DNA of 64,000 bases. Origin: Cruorifilaria tuberocauda. Lineage: Eukaryota > Nematoda > Chromadorea > Rhabditida > Onchocercidae. Position 1 is the stretch's first letter, and each line of letters opens with the position of its first letter. Under the pieces are notes generated by a model, which had not been told where the DNA came from, searched no databases, and saw only the letters and a program-made list of their open reading frames with translations. This document shows, piece by piece, positions 39,101-50,603 of this stretch. The stretch spans positions 1 to 64,000 of the forward strand of contig JABVXU010000173.1 of NCBI GenBank assembly GCA_013365365.1, given 5' to 3'. The translations under genes were made by a program, and so were the position numbers.

Positions 39101-40703
39101 CATTCACACACTTGCAATTCATCCTTTTTTCCATTTGATAAAAAGGTTAAAAAATTATGTGATTTTGTTTTTTCTTGCAGTTTATTGTATATAATTTTGT
39201 TCGTTTCACACGACATGGTCTCGTTGGTAACGTCATTTTGCGTGATTTATTCGAGAAATCAGATCTGAGCACGTGGACTGAACACACTATGCAAATCATT
39301 GGCACACCGGTTTGATTTTTAGAATCATTACCTTTTTTCGAGACTTTTTCTTGACTGTAAATCTTTTTTAGGGTAAAGATGATTTTGGTGATTTATTGAT
39401 TTATCTATCATACTCCATAACTGATCGAAAACTCTACGTTACGGTTTCGAAAGCGTACAATTTAAGACCGATGGATATTACGGGTGCTTCAGGCAAGCAT
39501 TCGTTTTTTTCACTCTCTCGATAAAACACCTAAAAAAAGTGCTATAATAATAAGGTTAGAGTAAATTTTGAACCATTCATAAACATTGATTTTTAAAAAT
39601 TTACTGATAACCTTAGCATTAGCAATGATATGTTTTAGATTTAATTTACATGCTTCTCTTGTTGCCTTTTTTCTAGTTTGAATTATGTTTTAGAAATTGG
39701 AAAATAATAGTTTAAACCCTTTATGATAACTTGAAAAACGTAGAAGACAATTTGTTAAGGCGTAATTTACGTCAGCTTTAACTGATAAGAAAAACAACGA
39801 GTTGCGCGTCAATTTAGAAAGAAATGCTATAATTTTTCTTTCAGATCCTTATGTTAAAATCGAACAAATTTATCAACAGCGCCGCGTAAAAGCACGTAAA
39901 ACGTCAATCAAACGAGCTAATTTGAATCCCGTATATCACGAATGTCTCGAGTTTGATCTTCCTTTGAACGAAATTGAAGGAACTAATTTGTTAGTTCGTG
40001 TGATGGATTGGGACAGGTAAGAGTTAATGAGATTGCTATTTATCATAGCTGATAACTGTTCGTTTTCTCCTAGTGCAAATTTTAATTTTTTTTCCTAAAA
40101 TTTTAGTTTTAAGTCATCTACTGGTGGTATTGGTGTATTCATAATTACAATTTTGTATATTTACCATTTCCAAAATACGACACACAATTTTTGTAGGATC
40201 GGTCATGATGACTTACTTGGTTGCTGTATCATCGGTAATGATAGTCCGATGCTGGAGGGCAGGAAGCAATGGATGGATTGCTTTAGGGATTTAAATATCA
40301 ATGCGATTTCCAATGGTTCGGTAGGAAGTTTTCCTCTTCATTATAAATTTTATTTTAGATTAAAGTCGAAATTTCAAAGGTTTTATAGACTGTAAAGTAT
40401 TCGTGAAATTACTGAATCAATAAATCAACTTCTTATCATCATATTATTATAAGTTATGAAAAGATAAATGCTTGAATAAATGTACCGAAGTATGAGAATC
40501 GAATTCCAAATTGCGAAATTTGGCTGATATTTATATTTCTTATTAATTTACGATCGTTAACCTTGTGAAAACATGATTGATCTTTAGGTTTCTTATAAGT
40601 TTAACTCAGGCTATTTCAGGATCGACAGCCGGTTGGTACATGGTACAGTATCCTGGATGAGGTACCTGAAGAATTTCGCAAAGTTCCAAAGTCAAAAAAA
40701 TAA
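30183..40703 (+). CDS. Synaptotagmin-like protein with degenerate C2A and intact C2B (Syt-A)
   Basis: Exons: 30183-30324, 32393-32473, 38061-38176, 38294-38497, 38627-38776, 39181-39309, 39372-39492, 39845-40016, 40197-40320, 40620-40703; about 440 residues. Synaptotagmins are vesicle membrane proteins whose tandem C2 domains couple Ca2+ to SNARE-driven fusion. Here a very short luminal N-terminus leads into one membrane segment (about residues 6-30) and a basic CRKKSK patch. A Ser-rich linker follows, then C2A in exons 4-6 and C2B in exons 7-10. In C2A the first Ca2+ loop is shortened and reads PAENSEPYVK. The third reads YNFVRFTRHGL, so every usual Asp ligand is changed. In C2B the ligands are kept: RPMD, SDPYVK and MDWDRIGHDD. 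The intron after 39492 has a GC donor. The acceptor of exon 4 is weak: 38294 keeps frame, but a start a few codons later is possible. Introns 2 (5.6 kb) and 1 (2.1 kb) are long. No one-to-one orthologue is claimed. Confidence 0.88.
32474..38060. other. Intron 2 of Syt-A, with a GC-richer island
   Basis: A 5.6 kb intron, AT-rich except for about 34630-35200. That patch is clearly more complex, holds a 90-residue plus-strand frame (34816-35091, true ATG at 34816) and ends in AGCTTT/AAGCTT-rich sequence. No family is recognisable. It could be an alternative first exon, an intronic enhancer or an old insertion. A (GA)n tract lies at 35730-35744. The hydrophobic frame at 37756-38067 looks like chance. 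Confidence 0.5.
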
Positions 40704-42265
40704 AGAAGCCAGTATCAATGTAATGAAGGGAGAAGAATTGAGTAAAAGAAATAAAAATAGATCATCCGTAAAAGATAATAATGATAAGGAATTTCATTCG
40801 GATAATTACTGCCAAAAAATGTAAATATCAAGACTTTATAATACACTTAATTAATGAGATGGAAAATAAATTTCAAATTTGATTATGTAATAGTTAAGCA
40901 TGATGAAGAGGAGAAAAGCTAAGAAGTAATCTTCGAATATTTTGCATTTTGGATTTTGAATTATTTCTCTCTTAGCACTTCAATTTAAACGATTAGCAAA
41001 AAATGTTTCGGTGAGAAATTATTTCTCAAAATTCCCATAAATTTATCAACTAAGCAATCTTTTCACTGAATTTCTTTTTTCATATCTTAACTTCATAATG
41101 GTGTCTTATCATTGATACTTTTTATCTCCTCAATTCATTTTTTCATTATTTTATTAAATTCCTTCCATTCAACAAAACAAGAAATATTGCATTAATCAGT
41201 GAGAAAATTTTACAGAAAGATTTAAAAATTCATAAAATCATTTTGTGCAGTAAATTATAATTTTTCTTTTTTGTCTGCTTCTCTTTTACCTCTTTTTAAT
41301 TCAATTTTTCAATCAATTAAAATTTTTCTCATTTACGAACTTTTTATACAGTAATGATTTTCCTTGAAAAATCTTTTAAAATGCAATAAATGTCAAAATG
41401 ATCAGAAGAATCAATATTAAAATCCTTCTGATCAAGACTGCTGGAAAATCTAAACAGATCACAAGGTACCTTCGCTTTGCGCAAAACTTCTCTTCAAATT
41501 TGCAGATATGAGAATTCAATAAATATTTTGTTTCTGCAATACGGGTTTCTTTTCTTTTCATTGATTATTCGAGTTCAAATGAAGTTTCATGTAATTTGAA
41601 TTTGATGTAATTAATTATCGCGAACTGTCAGTGAAATGAAGTACAGACGGATTTTTCGGCTTAATTTTAAATTATAATTCTGTTCAACTTTTGCTCTTTT
41701 GCTAATTGTTGAAATTCTGATAAATAATTGTATTTATTGAATATTAAATTTCATCTGATAAAAAACTGTAATTTATTTTACACCAATTAACGCAAGTAAT
41801 TTATGTTGTAAAATGTTAGTAGAGAACTCAATAATATTCTCTCAGATATTTAATTAAGCAAAAATTAATTTAGCAAAATTCGTTGGTTATATTATAAAAT
41901 TTTATAAATCGATATATAACAACGATACTTTTTTTCGTATCAAAAGACATCTAATTTGCTGCAAAAACAGACAAAGCTTACGTACTTTTCAGCTTGTAAT
42001 TAGCTACTCTTCAGTAATTGCAAATGTTTTTCCCGGAGGGAAAAAAGAGAGTAAATTTGAGAGTATCAACATTGAGAAATATATATTTTAAGATTAAAAA
42101 AAATTTTCCAGCAAATTATTTGTCATTAATATTATCTTCAATTTCACCATCAAATGCAACATTTTCAAAAGTGGAACAGAATTCTGAGGTTGTCTTCATC
42201 GAGTAATTCTGAAACAAGAAATTATTCAATTATTTTTTTCATTAAATAATCTTTATTTCATTTTT
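40704..42265. other. Convergent intergenic region, Syt-A and Amnionless 3' ends
   Basis: Both genes end toward this 1.6 kb stretch, so it should hold their 3' untranslated regions. No further coding exon was found. Short frames such as 42024-42206 (plus) have no recognisable features. Confidence 0.55.
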
Positions 42266-45200
42266 TCAAATTTTATAAAGTTTATAATTTAAAATAGAAA
42301 TTTCAGTAACCCGAACATCATCAGTAACAGTTCTTGAAGTTGATTGATCATTACGCAGCAACTCGAGCTCATCTTCAGTTCTTCCACTTCTCCAATGAAC
42401 TGCTCCATAGAATGAATTTTGATTGAACAGTCTCATCAAGCTGGAATTTATCTGTTTATTTATTTTCTTTGCATATTTTTCAGATTTAAATAACAAAAGA
42501 TTATCAATAATTTAAAAGTAAGCGATCGATATGAATAATTACTTGAATAAGTTAAATTTTCGTCTAACTGCTATGATCACCCCAACAATAATTGCACTGA
42601 CGACAAATAGTGAGATGAAAGTTAATGTAAGATCACCTGTAATAATCGCATAGAGTAATTCTGAAATGATCCATTTTAAGTAATTACGCAAATTATTTCA
42701 TTAGAGAGAAATTACAATATTCCAAACAAGAAAATGAACAGATATTGATAAAACAAAAAAAAAAACGAAACCTTTAATCGAACTATGAATATCCGCCGAA
42801 ATAATCTCTTCAAATTCAGTCAATGCAATCAAATGCGAAATTTCTACAAGGCAATTAATTAAGAACTTAATTGATAAGGTCTATGTTTTGACACTATTAA
42901 CTAAAGCAATAACCAATTACTTAATTATGAAGTTTGATATTGCTAAAAACTATACATAGAATAATAAAATAAACACTCAAAAAGTTATAACTATAAGCTT
43001 ACCTAGGTTCGATTTCAATTTGTGCTATATGAATTAAATGAAATATAAAAAATTTGATTTGCTAGTCTTCAGCAATTAAATGTTACTAATTAGAAATTAA
43101 ATAAAAATTGAATTGTATCGTATAAAAAATGATTCGTGACGAATTTCTTACGTTTTAAATCAAATTTATTAAACATTACCAAAATTATTCCGCACAAGTC
43201 CGGCTAAATCCTTTAGTACAGCATAATAAATTTGCGCACTGAATGGACGTTTTGCGCCCTCACGTGCAAGAACAACAATCTTAACAGTAACCTTTATAGG
43301 TGGATTGAAATTGGAACTGATTTTATATTGGAACAACGAAACTTAATTGTTATACACTATTGTTGATTATTACTAATTGTTAACTATTTAATTACTGTTA
43401 ATTACTTTTTAATACTCTTTAGGAACAGTATACTGGCGAAGCATAGTAGATCTCATTTCAGTTTTTAGGTAATAATTGTTTCCTCCTTATCAAAGAAGTG
43501 CATGAGAACTACCATTCGATATTTCTCGGAATTGATTATTCAGAAATGATTTAATTTTTAGAATTACCGAAAATATGAAAGATTTTTAAATACTTCAGTC
43601 TTTGGTTACTGTAATTAAACGTTAATAACTGGAAATTGTTTGATAATTGAATTGTATATATTGGAAATTGATATATCAGATTGATTTGTAGTTAATTTGA
43701 TTGGAATTTTTTTCTTACTGCAGTATTTATATTCATAGTTTTACCTGATATTGTGGCAAAGAATCATTATTATCGATGCGTAAACTTGCAATATCCAAAT
43801 CGTATTCCATGATGATTCCGTTTTCTCGTTCATAATTTTCAACTTGTTTTTGAAATTTGTTAAAATTGAAGATTGTTGTGCGAAAACGAAGCATGGAACC
43901 TAGAAGTGAAATAGTGATGCCTGGAGCAAATTTTTAGATTTTAAATCCTATGGGAAATTTTTCCCGGTTCGAAATGGTGGCATTGAAGATTAACATTTGC
44001 AATAAATTTCTAGATTTTGAATCCCTCGAGAGTTTTCTTGTAAGACATCTGACTTCGAATTCTTCGAGAATCTCTGAAATCCTACCAGAAGCCTCCAAAT
44101 TTTTGTATAGCGTTAATGTTTCAAAGTAATTAAATTCGCAGAAAAAAGAAGCATCAATTAAGATATACGAGGAGAAAGCTGTAAAAATTATCTAGCAGTA
44201 AGTTTTTTATAAGTTAAAAAAATCACTGGAATATCTAATTAAGGAAGGCTTCACAGACCGAAATTTCTATTTTATTCCTTAAATCGATCGTATAACTTTT
44301 ATTGATTAAAATAGTAATCATTTTATTCATTGACCACTGATCATTAGTTTAACTATTTAAATTTATAGTTACCGCATATTTCGCAACAATGACCAACTGG
44401 TCGGAATGTTCGACTGCATTTTTGCGCAATTGGTTGACATCTATGATAGGAACATATCAAAGCTAGTCTCTGGAAGTTAGTCCAAGTAAGTTATAAAGAT
44501 TAGCAATGTGAATTAATCAATCACAGATTATCGCATCTTATCAGTATTTCTGTAAGCGATCAATAATTGATTATAAGATATCGTTTTGGATAAATGCGAA
44601 TTCGAATTTTAAATAAACAAAAAAGGAACAATTTGTAATAATCAAACTTTGACATTTTCGAAAACATTTTTTAATAAATCGAATAATATGCGATTCTTTG
44701 ATTAAATAATTACCTAATCAAACGGAAGACAATAAAAGCTCCAAATAAATGAAAGTTTGAATGCTTTTTCAGTTCATCATGCTTCCTTCCAGAAACTTCT
44801 TTAATACTTAACACGAAAAAAACTCTTTTTCTTCTACGTATACCAGAATCAGGAAACGTTTTATCAAGGATTCATCAAATCCCAAAATATTGATTGCTTG
44901 TTATAGCAGTAATTAAATTTTCCAGTCCAAAATAATAGTTATTAAGTGTAAAAATTATTACTTCAGTTTCCAGATTTCGATTAAATTGTCCTGGACTGTA
45001 TTCCGCTTCATGAAAGCCCACAGTTGTTACAGTATTCGTGAATTTCGGCCATTGGTAGTCGATGCCGTTAATGTTTCGTACTGATTTAAGTTTCATCGCC
45101 AATTCAAATTGAAATTCTTCTTCTATAGATCGCAAGAATGAATCACTTTTTGCGATCTACAAGAATTTTACTTGGATTATAATGACTGTGATAAAGAACG

Positions 45201-48200
45201 CTATTATTTGATATTATCAGTATCACTTGCACTTTATAAAATTGAAGTTTAGAATTATCGTTTAATAATTCATTCAACCTATCAAGAAACTTTTCCATTT
45301 TATCAGTTCTTTATTGAGATTCGTTAGTTGCTTCGTTTATTGATTTCACGCAACTAAAAGATTCAAAAATTTCTAATTTACAGGAAATTCAACTGTATGA
45401 CATTATTTCAGGTCAACTTTCGAGTTTATTGGTATCGAAGTGAGGAATACATCCAGAATATTAAATCTTCATTTTGGTTCCACAAAAAAAATTTGATTTT
45501 AAAGCAATGAATGGATAGCTAAATACATTGATAAAACTTTATATCTTAGAATACAGTATAAAAAACCGATTGCGTTCTAAATTTTAACTTGTATTTCAAG
45601 TAATTTCAGCCAATGATAATCCTTACTGCTTTACTAGAAGAATCAAAAAACAACTAATTTAACAAAAATTTAATTTACAAAGTAATTTCAATTCACTTCC
45701 AATCTAAGTATCACTTCAAATTCGTCAAAAACTTTGCAAAATTATTGAACATCAGCCGTTCTGTTTCTTTTTTTACATTTCTTACTGATAAGCTATCATT
45801 TCTTAAGAATAATTTTATAAAATGAAAAGCACCTAGGAATTTAGCTATAACCAACATTGAGTGATTGCTTTGTTGGATGAATGGAAGGTTTGGTAAAATC
45901 CGTTAAAATCCCTTCTTGGCAATTTATTAGAATGTTTTTTTTTAAAATGAGAAAAGTTTAAAAATTTTCAATTTATCATTTCAAACGAACGATATACAAG
46001 TCTATGATAATTTTTCTAATATTCATAGAAAAGAAAACAATTGTCATCATTTAAAATATATTCCCAAACTCTTTTTTTTTTCTTTATTTAACATAAATTA
46101 CACCATTCCCTTCTCCATGTTTACTTATTTGCTACTAAAATTACGTAACATTTCGTACTTCAAATAGCTAAGTTATTCTAATTTATTGCTATTGAAAATA
46201 GCTGGAAAATTGCGAAGTAATATTATTCAATACTTTAATCTTTCCAATAAACATATTCACTATATCGGCACATAATTTCCATATTTTTGCACGTCACAAA
46301 AAGTTTTAATTCTTTGGAAAACTTTATAAGAACTAAAATTTGATTTGATTAAACTTTCTGTTTCAAATTTTGCAAGATTTTAGAACGGAAGAAATGAAGC
46401 ATGCTTTCTGATCAAATTAACTTTATTAGCTTTTCTAATATTCTCTAAAACTTTAATGCTTTGATGAAAGTGAGATAAAACAATATCAAAAGAAAAGCAA
46501 ACAATAAATCAATAAGTTTCGTAAAATCACTTATACGTAAGAAGAGATTTTGATTAAAAAATATATTTTTCATATCGATTATTATAAATTATTATAAATG
46601 ATGAGCACTGAAGTGAGGAATTTAAATGTTATCATCAAATTTCAATCAATTTAATTTACTACAATTTCAAGATATAAAATCATGAATTGAAAACGGAAAA
46701 TAAAAAATAATATGAATGCTTTAAATAATGCTCAATTGCTTTTCAGTTTTTTTGTAATATTGAAAGATAGAAATAATCGATTGATTTTCAAAACAGTAAA
46801 TTACTTTTACTTATACTATTGTCTTTCTAAATTCATTTCAAAGAAAAAAAAGATTAGATTTTCAGATAGGTTTAATAGTAAACAGTACTCAATGCTTACG
46901 ATCCATGAGAAATATTGCATCCTTCCATATTACAGATCAAACGCATTTATAATCATTTGATTGTAAAATAGTAATTTCATGATTCTGGCAAATCGTTATT
47001 TCATAAGAATCAATCAATTGATTTTTTTAGAACATTTCTTTCAATTTAAATTATGCAATCAGTATATGTTAATTTTTAAGGAAAAATTGAAATTTTATCA
47101 TAATTATCATTTTCTGCTTTATTTTTACTGCACTTGTTTTTTCCTATTATTTCAATTATAAATTTCTGAACGAAATCTGGATTTAAACTGTGAAATTTGA
47201 TGCAACATTACTTTCCATGGATTTCCTGTCAAACTTAATTCAATATAAGCAAGTAAGAGATTCTCGAGCAAATCTTCCCACAGCACTAATCTTTGAAGAA
47301 TATAATCATGAGACTTATCAATACAATTCAAAGCAAACTATTTGAAAAAAGCTTAGTTTTTAACAATTCTAAAATATTAATCAGGAATATTTAAAATTTG
47401 TTGAATTTTCAAAACGAGCTTCTTCCCAGATGCTCAGAAGCACTTTACTATATCATCAAAATGATTGTTACATTTTGATACTGAATAATTCATCACCGGT
47501 TGTCAAACAATATATTTCATTAGCATAATTTCTGTACTTTAGAAGTTGAAATTTAGCTCTCCAGTTCAATGAAATATTCAGATAATTCCATGATTTAAGC
47601 AACCTGTCTGAAAATTAAACCGAATAGCAGTAATGATTTTTAATTTTAATGATAAGGATGAAAAAACAGTTGTTTGTAAACATTATAAATGGTAAAGGCT
47701 TTAATGATCATGCAGAATATCCGATCAAGCAACTTTTTAATAATGATTGAAGAATGATATAAATTAGATTTATGTTGTCAAAGGAAACGAATTGTGTTCA
47801 GCGATTACTTTGATAGCAATAAAAAATCAAAAGCGAATTATTAGTATTTGACATTTCATCGAATAAAATTTATTTTCTATAGCAAATCTTGGAATTATTA
47901 ATTATTTGAAATTTTTTATAATAGAAAATTAAAGCAAAAAAAGCTATATCAATTGCAAAATTGAATGTAGCGAGAAACGAATGATAGAGATCAGATTATA
48001 TCCTTAAATTAACTTTTTATAACAGAGCAATACTGATATCCATAAGTAGTGAGTATTACTTGGAGTGATGATAAGCGACCAAGTGATAAATGATAAAAGA
48101 GTGAGGAAGCAGAAAATATAAATTTTCGTTAGATATGGTTGTAGAAATAAAGTCAAAATTTGAAAAAAAGCAAAGTTAATTTTTTCTAAATTCAAGCATT

Positions 48201-49440
48201 TCCGTTTTCAATAAATACATTTTCAAGTTGCATTTTTGTTTTCTCTGAAATAATCAATTTGATCTTTGATAAAGCGAAAAAAAACTTATTATTTCTGAGA
48301 TAATTAATAGAGTACCATAGTTTGATGAATCGAAATACGAAATATGGAATATGTCGTTCTGCTTAAAGAGTAAAATGAAATTAAAAAAGCAGGTAACAGT
48401 AACTTACCTTTCCACCTACTATTAATGCACCGACTATAACAAAATCTTCCAACAGAATTCGAGTACCACTATCTGATGGGATTATCGCCGTATCCTAAAA
48501 GAGATTCTTAGCAACTGGGAAACAAGAATTCAGAGTTCGATTTCAACCATCGCATTCAGTTATCAGTTGACATTTCATACTCTTTCAAGGAATTTAGATG
48601 ATTTCTTTTTGCTTTAGGAGGATGGATAACATTGATATGCTGTCATTTTACTAACATACCATCAAAGTGATTCAAATTACCTGAGATGATGGTACCTGAA
48701 GGACATGTAAAGCTGGACGCCACTGAATCCCATTTTTAGATACCAACCAGTTTGACCCATTGTAGAAACCCAATGATGGACTTTGTTTGAAATATACTTC
48801 TGCAATTTCCCTCATTCTTCATTTTTCATTTCTGACATATGAGATTAGCAGATAACACTCAGTCATATTCAATTCCTGAGAAATCCCAAAATCATCCCAA
48901 TGAATGAATTGATACGAGGAATCGCTCATCAATTCCTTCATTTCCATTGGAAATAAGTATGAAGAAATCAATTTTAACTAAGCAATCAATTAGCATTCCT
49001 AAAAAATTTGTTCGAAGCTTTGATATTGTAAAAATTTAATGTCCGAAACATTGAATAAATTTCATAGCAATCCTTCAAATTGGTTAATCAATTAAAAGTG
49101 CAATTCTTTTAATTTCATTAAAACAAAAGGAAATTCCACCTTCCACATTCTTCCGCCTCCCACACTGCCAGCCACCCAATTTTCCCAATTCCATCATTTC
49201 ACCGAAATACAAAATTCCGTTGTTGGGAAAGTTAATTTTTCGCGAATGTAAGCCGCTAGCAATCAATACCGTAGTGATTTCTTCATTATCGAAATCAATC
49301 TGATCGTTTTCGCATGGGCTAACATCACTCTCCCAATTTTCCACTTCGTCTAGAATATTTGTTCGGCGAAATATATAATTTAAGCATTGAATATTTAATA
49401 TTGGAAGTATCGATAACATTCTTCCAAACATTTCTTGCAT
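42266..49440 (-). CDS. amn: Amnionless orthologue (endocytic co-receptor)
   Basis: Exons in transcript order: 49440-49140, 48799-48681, 48494-48408, 45156-44962, 44469-44373, 43899-43745, 43291-43180, 42660-42543, 42440-42266. All joins keep frame and give 452 residues, almost exactly the length of human AMN (453). In mammals AMN is the membrane anchor of the cubam complex, carrying cubilin to the apical surface for protein uptake. The N-terminus has a short signal-like stretch (MLSILPILNIQC). The hallmark NW...PC...F start of the ectodomain follows (VENWESDVSPCENDQIDF). A von Willebrand C-like core sits in exon 5 (FRPVGHCCEICG, against RPQGQCCDLCG in human). Exons 6-7 match the pre-membrane region (SLPQYQ, VTVKIVVLAREG). 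Exon 8 holds one membrane segment (FISLFVVSAIIVGVIIAV) followed by RRK. The cytoplasmic tail lacks a clear FxNPxF internalisation motif; the nearest is FNQNSF. Intron 3 is 3.3 kb. Confidence 0.92.
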
Positions 49441-49455
49441 CTGTAAGTAATTTTT
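49441..49455 (-). promoter_or_regulatory. Acceptor-like site directly abutting the Amnionless ATG (possible SL site)
   Basis: On the minus strand the sequence reads ATTACTTACAG immediately followed by ATG at 49440. The frame continues open upstream to an ATG at 49497, but the start at 49440 gives a better signal peptide and fits a trans-splice acceptor with no leader. Acceptor use is inferred from sequence only. Confidence 0.5.
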
Positions 49456-50603
49456 GATTGTAGAAAATTTAAGCGAAAGTTTGATTATTTCGATCATACT
49501 GATAATCGGGTAGGTTTATTAGGTACGATATCAATCGTATTTTGCAATAATACAATCTTTGAAACTGTTGAAAAACTTCCGTAGCTCACAATTTCCTGTT
49601 TTATCACTTTTATCAATGATTATGATAAATTCTTGAAGTGTTTTTGATAAGTGAACAATAAGTGATAATTTTGGAGTGCATGAAAAATTGCAATATATTT
49701 TATTTTTACACGTGGAAAATATATCATTTAATTATAGTATTGAAAAATTTATGAAATTGCAGAGAGAAATATTTACTGCTGAAAATCAAAAATTTCGGAA
49801 GAGCTCATGAAGATTTAAATTATACTTTCAGTTGCCATCTTTACGATGTCAAATTTTGTTCAAAATATATAAATTACTTGAAAATAGGAAATATTAAAGA
49901 GGAACAATTGAATTATTAGACTAAAATTTGTGGAAACTTTTAGCAAAAACTTTTGCTACTAATATTCTTTTCATCTTTATAAAATAATTATTCAGAATGC
50001 TTCACATACTTTGTATAGCTTAAAGCGTAACTTTGTAATCGATATCATATAAGCATAAGTTACAATCGATAAAATGTTAAGGAAGGATAGAAAAATGTCG
50101 GAGGTATTGAACAACTATATTAAATTTTCAGTACATTGTATTTTATCTATAATTATCAATTTTCAAACTGATATACAAAAAAAATGTATATCAATAATGT
50201 AGTAAGAAGTCAGAAATTTCGGAAGAACTTATCAATATTTAAATAATACTAAAGTAAAGTATATCACTTACTATCTTTAAGATATTACTGTAATTATTAC
50301 CGGAAATAGTATTTAATGAAAAGTGAAGAAAAGAGAGTAGATGATCATATCGATCATAATCAGATAAACAGATACAAAATGAAAATTAAAAATAGGAAAT
50401 AGTTTTGTCAACTTTGTATTAGGCAGTTTTATCAAACAATTTCTTCACTACAGTATCTTTCAATCTATTTCACTTATCAAATATACTTTCATAAATTATA
50501 TCACATAAGATATTACTTTGAGATCTATAAGAATGAGAAAGAATTTCTAGAAAAGTAAGTAACGTATATAAACTATAAAATGAATAAATGCAATGATATA
50601 TAA
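49456..50603. other. Gap between Syt-B and Amnionless (same strand)
   Basis: About 1.15 kb separates the Syt-B stop codon (50604) from the Amnionless ATG. No coding sequence was found. It must contain the Syt-B 3' untranslated region and either an Amnionless promoter or an intercistronic region. GATAA-type words and AT runs dominate. Confidence 0.5.

Noticed and set aside
44413..44420. Alternative acceptor ATCATAG in Amnionless exon 5
   Set aside because: It would put the vWC-like cysteines out of frame. The upstream CTTCCAG acceptor (exon start 44469) keeps phase 0 and adds LALICSYHRC, which fits the family.
48682..48696. Alternative donor inside Amnionless exon 2 (CAG|GTACCA)
   Set aside because: Using it would drop VPSSQ, which aligns with the VPCRHDD segment of human AMN. 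The later CAG|GTAATT donor keeps both frame and alignment.
49438..49497. Longer Amnionless start at ATG 49497
   Set aside because: It is in frame, but it would add a hydrophilic N-terminus before the signal peptide and would read through an acceptor-like site. The start at 49440 is preferred.
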